Shown here in pieces: positions 59,088 to 64,000 of a stretch of 64,000 nt of DNA. The notes below the pieces were generated by a model, which worked only from the letters and a program-made list of their open reading frames with translations, was not told the DNA's origin and searched no databases. The first letter of the stretch is position 1, and each line of letters opens with the position of its first letter. This stretch comes from AC-32 sp038236705 (GTDB lineage Bacteria; Actinomycetota; Thermoleophilia; Gaiellales; Gaiellaceae), in NCBI GenBank assembly GCA_038236705.1, contig JBBRZN010000002.1, forward strand, positions 1 through 64,000, read 5' to 3'. The position numbers were made by a program, and so were the translations under genes.

Positions 59088-60026
59088 GTGATCTCCGTCA
59101 TCGTCCCCGTTCACGACGAAGAGCGGACGGTGGCGCTCCTCTACGAGGAGCTCGACTCCGCGCTCCAACCGCTGGACCAGCCCTGGGAAGCGGTGTTCGT
59201 CGACGACGGCTCCGCCGACGGCTCGTTCGCTGCGCTCACCCGCTTGCACGATGCGCGCGACAATGTGCGGGTCATCCGCCTTCGCCGGAACTTCGGCAAG
59301 GCCACCGCGCTGGCCGCTGGATTCGCACACGCGGAGGGCGAGATCGTCGTGACCATCGACGCCGACCTCCAGGACGATCCGAGCGAGATCCCGCGGCTGC
59401 TGGCGAAGCTCGACGAGGGATTCGACCTCGTCACCGGCTGGAAGACCCACCGGCGCGACCCGCTCAGCCGTCGTGTTCCCTCGAAGATCTTCAACTGGGT
59501 CACGGGCCGCGTCTCGGGGCTGCGGCTGCACGACCTGAACTGCGGGCTGAAGGCCTACCGGGCGGAGGTCGTCCAGGGCCTGCGACTGTACGGCGAGCTG
59601 CATCGCTTCATCCCCGTGCTCGCCCACTACCGCGGGCACAGGGTCGCCGAGCTGCCCGTCAACCACCGCCCGCGCGAGCACGGCCGCTCGCGCTACGGCG
59701 TCGAGCGCTACGTGCGGGGGTTCCTCGATCTGCTGACGGTCTCGTTCATCGGGCGCTACCGCTACCGGCCGCTGCACCTCTTCGGCGGGCTCGGGCTGCT
59801 GCTCGGCGCCGCGGGGTTCGGGGTGCTCGTCTACCTGACCGTGCTCAAGCTCGACGGCCACGCCATCGGGCAGCGGCCGCTGCTGATCCTCGGGGTGCTG
59901 CTCGTGGTCGTCGGCCTCCAGTTCTTCTCGCTCGGCCTGATCAGCGAGCTGATCACGAGCCAGCACGAGGAGCGGACCGGAGCGCGGGAGCGGACGGAGC
60001 TGCACGTCGACGAAGTCCTCTCCTAG
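59088..60026 (+). CDS. GT2 glycosyltransferase, polyprenyl-phosphate type
   Basis: 312 residues. GT-A domain: ISVIVPVHDEERTVALLYEEL, FVDDGSADGS, NFGKATALAAGF, TIDADLQDDPSEI (DxD) and GLRLHDLNCGLKAYRAEVV. Two C-terminal helices (about 230-252, 266-290). Matches DPM1/GtrB-like enzymes that load a sugar on undecaprenyl phosphate. GTG at 59088. Leads a run of glycosylation genes. Confidence 0.9.
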   Translation: MISVIVPVHDEERTVALLYEELDSALQPLDQPWEAVFVDDGSADGSFAALTRLHDARDNVRVIRLRRNFGKATALAAGFAHAEGEIVVTIDADLQDDPSEIPRLLAKLDEGFDLVTGWKTHRRDPLSRRVPSKIFNWVTGRVSGLRLHDLNCGLKAYRAEVVQGLRLYGELHRFIPVLAHYRGHRVAELPVNHRPREHGRSRYGVERYVRGFLDLLTVSFIGRYRYRPLHLFGGLGLLLGAAGFGVLVYLTVLKLDGHAIGQRPLLILGVLLVVVGLQFFSLGLISELITSQHEERTGARERTELHVDEVLS

Positions 60027-60059
60027 CCGTCACACATTGGTGGCCGGGCCGCTCGCCTG

Positions 60060-61133
60060 ATGCGCGTCCTCTACTTCGGCACGTACGAGCGCGACTACCC
60101 GCGCAACGCGCAGGTGATCTCCGCTCTGCGGCGCGTCGGGGTGGAGGTGGTCGAGCGGCACGTAGGAGTCTGGGAGGGCAGCCGGCAGAACTGGAGCGCC
60201 GGACCCGTTGCGGCCACCCGGCTCGCTCTTGCCGAGCTGCGGTTGCTGCGGCGGCCGCGCGAGGAGTTCGACGCTGTCCTCGTCGGCTATCCGGGCCACT
60301 TCGATCTCCCCGCCGCCCGCCGCGCAGCCCGCGGGCGGCCGGTCGTCTTCAACCCGCTGGTCTCGCTTTCCGAGACCCTCGTCGCCGACCGCGGGCGCTT
60401 CCGCGCCGGGTCACTGCCCGCGCGCACTCTCGCGAGGATCGACCGCCATGCCTTGCGTGCCGCCGATCTGGTCGTGGCCGACACGCGCGCGAACGCCGAG
60501 CGCCTGGCCGAGCTCGCCGGCCTCCCGCCGGAACGAATCGAGGTCTGCTTCGTCGGCGCCGAGGAGCGGCTCTTCAAGTCCGGCTGGGCGCCCGAAGAGC
60601 CGTTCACAGCGCTCTTCGTCGGGAAGCTGATCCCGCTGCACGGCCTGGAGACGATTCTCGCCGCCGCCCGAGTCGCCCCCGACGTTCGCTTCCGCATCGT
60701 CGGCAGCGGCCAGCTCGAGAGCCTCGTGCGAGAGCGACCCGAGAGCGTCGAGTGGGTTCCATGGATCGAATACGAGCGCCTGCCTACCGAGCTCCACCGC
60801 GCCGGCTGCGCACTCGGCATCTTCGGCACCTCGGACAAGGCGCAGCGGGTGATCCCGAACAAGGCGTTCCAGGCGCTCGCCTGCGGCGTCCCGCTCGTCA
60901 CCGCCGACACGCCGGGCGCCCGGGAGCTCCTCGTCCACGACGAGAGCGCTCTGCTCGTCCCGCCAGGGGACCCGGAAGCTCTCGCGGCGGGGCTGCGCGC
61001 GCTCCAGGCCGACCCCGAGCTGGCGCGAAGGCTCGGCGCAGGCGGCCGGGCGGCCTACGAGGCACAGGCGAGCGAGCAGATGCTCGGCGCACGGTGGCAC
61101 GCACTCCTCGAGCGGGCGGTGGCGGGCGGATGA
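60060..61133 (+). CDS. GT4 glycosyltransferase
   Basis: 357 residues. GT-B fold: N-terminal VLYFGTYERDYPRNAQVISAL, linker VVADTRANAERLAELAGLP, C-terminal FTALFVGKLIPLHGLETIL, VIPNKAFQALACGVPLVTA and LLVPPGDPEALAAGL. Donor and acceptor unknown; context suggests surface glycan. Overlaps the DUF2079 gene (ATGA). Confidence 0.87.
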   Translation: MRVLYFGTYERDYPRNAQVISALRRVGVEVVERHVGVWEGSRQNWSAGPVAATRLALAELRLLRRPREEFDAVLVGYPGHFDLPAARRAARGRPVVFNPLVSLSETLVADRGRFRAGSLPARTLARIDRHALRAADLVVADTRANAERLAELAGLPPERIEVCFVGAEERLFKSGWAPEEPFTALFVGKLIPLHGLETILAAARVAPDVRFRIVGSGQLESLVRERPESVEWVPWIEYERLPTELHRAGCALGIFGTSDKAQRVIPNKAFQALACGVPLVTADTPGARELLVHDESALLVPPGDPEALAAGLRALQADPELARRLGAGGRAAYEAQASEQMLGARWHALLERAVAGG

Positions 61134-62590
61134 GAGGGCGCCGAATCGGGCGGCCAAGCGTGCTCGTCCTGCTCTGGACGGCGATCGCCTCCTACGCAGC
61201 GGGCTTCTCCGCCCTCTCGATCCTGCGGCATCGCGCCTTCTCGACCGGGCGGTTCGACCTAGGCAACATGGTGCAGGCCGTCTGGTCGACGGCGCACGGC
61301 CACCCGCTCCAGATCACCGGCCTGCGGGGGGATCAGATCTCCCGGCTCGGCGCCCATTTCGACCCGATCCTGGCCGCCTTCGCTCCGCTGTGGCTCGTCT
61401 GGCCGAGCCCCGACCTGCTGCTCGTGAGCCAGGCCGTCGCCGTCGCGCTCGGCGCGCTGCCCGTCTACTGGCTTGCGCGCAAGCATCTCGGTTCAGAGCA
61501 GGCGGGCCTCGGCTTCGCGCTGGCGTACCTGCTCTACCCGCCCACCCAGTGGCTGACTCTGAACGAGTTCCACCCCGTCGCGCTCGCGTGCCCGCTGCTG
61601 CTCTTCGCCTTCTGGTACCTCGACGAGGACCGGCTGCTGCCGTTCGCCGCCTTCGGACTCCTCGCCGCCACCACGAAGGAGGAGATCGCGTTCGTGGTCG
61701 CGGGGCTCGGCGCCTGGTACGCCTTCTCGCGCCGGCGGCGGCTGCACGGCGCGGCGATCTTCGCGGCCGGGACCGCGGTTGCGCTGATTGCGATCGAAGT
61801 CGTGATCCCGCATTTCAACCGGGGCGGCACCTCGAGCTTCTTCACGCGCTACAGCGAGGTCGGCAGCACTCCGGGCGGAATCGTCCACACGGCGCTCACC
61901 GATCCGTGGAGGCTCGTCACGACCGCGTTCACCGGCCGCGGGCTCGGCTACCTGGCAAGCCTCCTCCTCCCGCTCGGCCTGCTGGTCGTTTTCGCGCCGC
62001 TGGTGCTGATCGCGGCGCTGCCCGAGCTCGGAATCAACCTGCTCTCCGCGGCGACCACGCAGACCTCGATCCGCTTCCACTACACCGCCGGCCTGATCCC
62101 GGTGCTGATCGCGGCCGCTGTCCTCGGAGCCGCCCGAATCGTCCGCGGCCGGCCGGACGCGGCGCTGCCCCTCGCGACCGCGGCGGTCGTGCTCGGGCTC
62201 GCCTCGAACTACGTCCTCGGCCCGAGTCCGCTCTGGCGCTACTTCCCGGGCGGCCAGCAGCACCAGGCCTATGCCGCCCAGGTGACCGGGCACGACCGGA
62301 TCGCCGCGCGCGGCCTCGAGCTGATCCCGGCCTCCGCCGTCGTCAGCGCGACCAACTCGCTCGGCGCGCACCTGTCAGCGCGACGGCGCGTGCTCAGCTT
62401 CCCGTACCTGCAGGACGCCCGCTGGGTCGCCGCCGACGAGACGGCGCCCGGCTACGCGGACCGGCTCGCGCCCTTGCCGACGGCCGTACAGCTCTCCTGG
62501 CTGCGGCGCAACCCCGAGTGGCGGCTCGTCTTCGAGCGAGACGGGATCCTGATCTTCCAGCGGTTCAGCGCGCCCGCGAGCACGACGTAG
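61130..62590 (+). CDS. DUF2079 multi-helix membrane protein
   Basis: 486 residues, about ten helices. SILRHRAFSTGRFDLGNMVQAVW, RLGAHFDPIL, TLNEFHPVALACPLLLFAFW, ATTKEEIAFVVAGLG and FHYTAGLIPVLIAAA match DUF2079, a family with GT-C-like features. ATG overlaps the GT4 stop. The 3' end overlaps the convergent GT87 gene by 139 bp. Confidence 0.87.
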   Translation: MRGRRIGRPSVLVLLWTAIASYAAGFSALSILRHRAFSTGRFDLGNMVQAVWSTAHGHPLQITGLRGDQISRLGAHFDPILAAFAPLWLVWPSPDLLLVSQAVAVALGALPVYWLARKHLGSEQAGLGFALAYLLYPPTQWLTLNEFHPVALACPLLLFAFWYLDEDRLLPFAAFGLLAATTKEEIAFVVAGLGAWYAFSRRRRLHGAAIFAAGTAVALIAIEVVIPHFNRGGTSSFFTRYSEVGSTPGGIVHTALTDPWRLVTTAFTGRGLGYLASLLLPLGLLVVFAPLVLIAALPELGINLLSAATTQTSIRFHYTAGLIPVLIAAAVLGAARIVRGRPDAALPLATAAVVLGLASNYVLGPSPLWRYFPGGQQHQAYAAQVTGHDRIAARGLELIPASAVVSATNSLGAHLSARRRVLSFPYLQDARWVAADETAPGYADRLAPLPTAVQLSWLRRNPEWRLVFERDGILIFQRFSAPASTT

Positions 62591-63732
62591 AGCGCGACCA
62601 GCAGAAGGTCGCGCGCGAGCAGCAGCCAGACGGGCCACTCGATCCGGAAGAGCGCCTGATAGTGGAAGAACCACACCTGCGCCAGTACGAGCCCGACCGC
62701 CGTGAGTGCGACGGCCGCCACACCGGCCGCGCCGCCGGCGAGCACCACGAGCGGCACGAGCCAGGCGAGGTACTGCGGAGAGAAGACCTTCGTGAACGCG
62801 GCGAAGCCGGCGACCGCGGCGGCAAAGGCGAGTGGCAGGCGCACTCTGGCATCCCGAACGCGCGCGTAGAGCGCCCAGACGGTCACGACCGCGACCGCCT
62901 CGAGCACGAGGCTCACGACCGCGACCGCATCCGCGGCGCCACCCGCGAGATTCCGCCCGGCCACGCCGGTCGTGCGTACGACCTGCGCGTCGTAGAGGCC
63001 GAGCCGGTCGAGCAGGAGTAGAAGCGAGGCCCCGAGGCTCTCGACCTGCAGCCCACGCTCGGCCTGCGAGCGGAAGCTCTCGAAGACGCCGTGGGGGGCG
63101 TAGGCCGCGAACGGCGCAACCACGGCCGCCGCAACCGCGAGCAGCGCAGCCAGCCCGATCGCCACCCGGCGCGGGCCGGCCCGGCGCCACACGTAGATGC
63201 ACGCGAGCGGCACCAGCACCAGCGGATAGACCTTGGCCGTGATCGCGAGCCCGAGCAACGCGAAGGCGAGCACGTCGCGCTCGCGCAGGAAGAGCCAGAG
63301 TACGAGCACGGTCAGCAGCGCCGGCCACGCGTCGTAGGTGTTCAGCGAGATCGGGCCGAGCGCGATTGGCGAGAGCGCGAGCAACCCCACCGCGGCGTAG
63401 ACCCGCCGGCGCGAGGCTCCGAGCTCCGCCAGCACGAGCCCGGCGAGCAGAATCGTCACCACGCCACAGAGCGCCATCAGAGCCTTGAACGCGCCGTTGT
63501 AGTGAGCCTCGCCGAACGCTGCCGACGGCAGGAACACCGCGAACGCGCCCGGCGGGTACTCGACGAAGACGTCGCGGTAGGGAAGCGCGCCGTGGAGCAG
63601 CTTCTCCGCGTAGCCCTGATAGATGTGCAGGTCGCGGAAGCGGGCGGCCCGGAAGAGCCCACCGTCGGGGACGGCGCTCGCCGCCAGGTACACCGGAGTC
63701 GCGGCGACCGCGGCGCGCAGCGCCCCTCGCAC
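62452..63732 (-). CDS. GT87/DUF2029-like membrane mannosyltransferase
   Basis: 426 residues, about ten helices: FRDLHIYQGYAEKLLHGALPYRD (acidic loop as in GT-C enzymes), VEYPPGAFAVFLPSA, ALSPIALGPISLNTYDAWPAL, AITAKVYPLVLVP and FTKVFSPQYLAWLVPL. Likely uses polyprenyl-phosphate mannose. The last 46 or so residues are basic, Ser-rich and antisense to DUF2079, so the original stop was probably lost. GTG at 63732 lies one base after the preceding stop. Confidence 0.85.
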   Translation of the reverse strand: MRGALRAAVAATPVYLAASAVPDGGLFRAARFRDLHIYQGYAEKLLHGALPYRDVFVEYPPGAFAVFLPSAAFGEAHYNGAFKALMALCGVVTILLAGLVLAELGASRRRVYAAVGLLALSPIALGPISLNTYDAWPALLTVLVLWLFLRERDVLAFALLGLAITAKVYPLVLVPLACIYVWRRAGPRRVAIGLAALLAVAAAVVAPFAAYAPHGVFESFRSQAERGLQVESLGASLLLLLDRLGLYDAQVVRTTGVAGRNLAGGAADAVAVVSLVLEAVAVVTVWALYARVRDARVRLPLAFAAAVAGFAAFTKVFSPQYLAWLVPLVVLAGGAAGVAAVALTAVGLVLAQVWFFHYQALFRIEWPVWLLLARDLLLVALYVVLAGALNRWKIRIPSRSKTSRHSGLRRSQESCTAVGKGASRSA

Positions 63733-63733
63733 G

Positions 63734-64000
63734 TTACGGCCCAGGTGGTGGTGGTGGAGGCGGCGCCGGCGGGGAAGGCGGGGGCGGGGGCGGGGGCTCC
63801 GGGGGTGGTGGGGGAGGCGGCTCCGGAGGCGGCGGAGGCGGAGGCACGATCGTCTTCCCGGTCGTCGTCGGGGGCCTCGGCGTGGTCGTCGTCGTCCCAG
63901 CGGTGGTCGCGGGGGTGCTCGTCGTGGTCGGCGTGTACGTGTACGTCGACCCCCCCGACGAGAGGCTCGAGGCGTACTGGCCCTGCGTGAACGGCCGCCA
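63734..64000 (-). CDS. Partial protein, proline-rich C-terminus
   Basis: Minus-strand frame open from the window edge to TAA at 63734, 88 residues of C-terminus. It reads WRPFTQGQYASSLSSGG, a Thr/Ser-rich stretch with TTTSTPATTAGTTTTTPRPP, then long Pro runs (PPPPPPPEPPPP type) and ends in PPPPGP. Such tails occur on secreted or cell-wall proteins, for example some actinobacterial penicillin-binding proteins, but the domain lies outside the window. One base separates it from the GT87 start. Confidence 0.7.
   Translation of the reverse strand, partial: WRPFTQGQYASSLSSGGSTYTYTPTTTSTPATTAGTTTTTPRPPTTTGKTIVPPPPPPPEPPPPPPPEPPPPPPPSPPAPPPPPPPGP

Noticed and set aside
58778..62590. A 1270-residue open frame spanning moeA, GT2, GT4 and DUF2079
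   Set aside because: Only its last 486 codons (from 61130) encode a recognisable protein; the rest is an Arg/Pro/Ala-rich shadow frame caused by rarity of stops at high GC.
63091..63990. Plus-strand frame ending in Ser/Gly-rich sequence at the window edge
   Set aside because: It is antisense to the GT87 gene and to the proline-rich tail; the proline-rich minus-strand reading ends one base from the next start and looks genuine.

Overview
The window is uniformly GC-rich, with very strong G/C preference at third codon positions, dense gene packing and heavy use of GTG and TTG starts. The gene set (a full 14-gene complex I operon, DUF1028, UPF0173, DUF1015 and DUF1385 proteins, a TreT-like trehalose synthase and a sortase) suggests an aerobic, high-GC actinobacterial lineage, most likely Thermoleophilia/Gaiellales-like. 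That placement is an inference: there is no rRNA in the window, and the only RNA gene seen is tRNA-Phe(GAA).

Layout. 0-3.8 kb: fumarase, a zinc-ribbon protein, a thioredoxin-reductase-like ferredoxin-NADP reductase, a small membrane protein and an A-type Fe-S carrier, all on the minus strand. 3.9-18.1 kb: nuoABCDEFGHIJKLMN in canonical order, mostly with overlapping start/stop codons, but with hairpin-bearing spacers before nuoG and nuoI. 18-26.5 kb: housekeeping and poorly characterised genes (UPF0173 hydrolase, DUF1028, cupin-TPR, compact Ldh2, Mrp, DUF72, inositol-phosphatase family, DUF1015, OB-HD nuclease). 26.5-35.5 kb: ArsC, a divergent YchF, an ECF-like sigma factor, methylmalonyl-CoA epimerase, FtsH, a nicotinamidase-like hydrolase, nicotinate phosphoribosyltransferase, an interrupted DUF1385 gene, an M20 peptidase and tryptophan 2,3-dioxygenase. 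35.5-41.7 kb: RarA, OsmC, a frameshifted phosphoesterase, a hydrolase remnant, arginase, a receiver-only regulator, tRNA-Phe, a methyltransferase, a SAM hydrolase and HemD. 41.7-48.5 kb: HemC, CcmD, CcmC, CcmF, CcmB, CcmA, a UbiA-type prenyltransferase, Mog and MoaC. 48.5-55.2 kb: two trehalose synthases of different families, an RsbW-like kinase, HtrA and a two-component pair. 55.2-64 kb: M28 peptidase, sortase, MoeA, and membrane glycosyltransferases ending in a partial proline-rich protein.

How they work together. Much of the window serves aerobic respiration: fumarase in the TCA cycle, complex I, the Fe-S carriers ErpA and Mrp, heme synthesis (HemC, HemD), cytochrome c maturation system I (CcmA, B, C, D, F) and a prenyltransferase suited to menaquinone synthesis. 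Others supply cofactors (molybdopterin: MoaC, Mog, MoeA; NAD: PncB-like and nicotinamidase-like) or handle envelope stress (HtrA, FtsH, two-component pair, trehalose synthases).

Two features recur through the window. First, many transcription-unit heads carry a TAnnnT box only 6-11 nt before the start codon, indicating leaderless mRNAs. Second, a structured two-hairpin repeat with base changes that preserve pairing lies just 3' of several genes, always in the same orientation relative to those genes. No CRISPR array, transposase, phage gene or toxin-antitoxin pair was seen.
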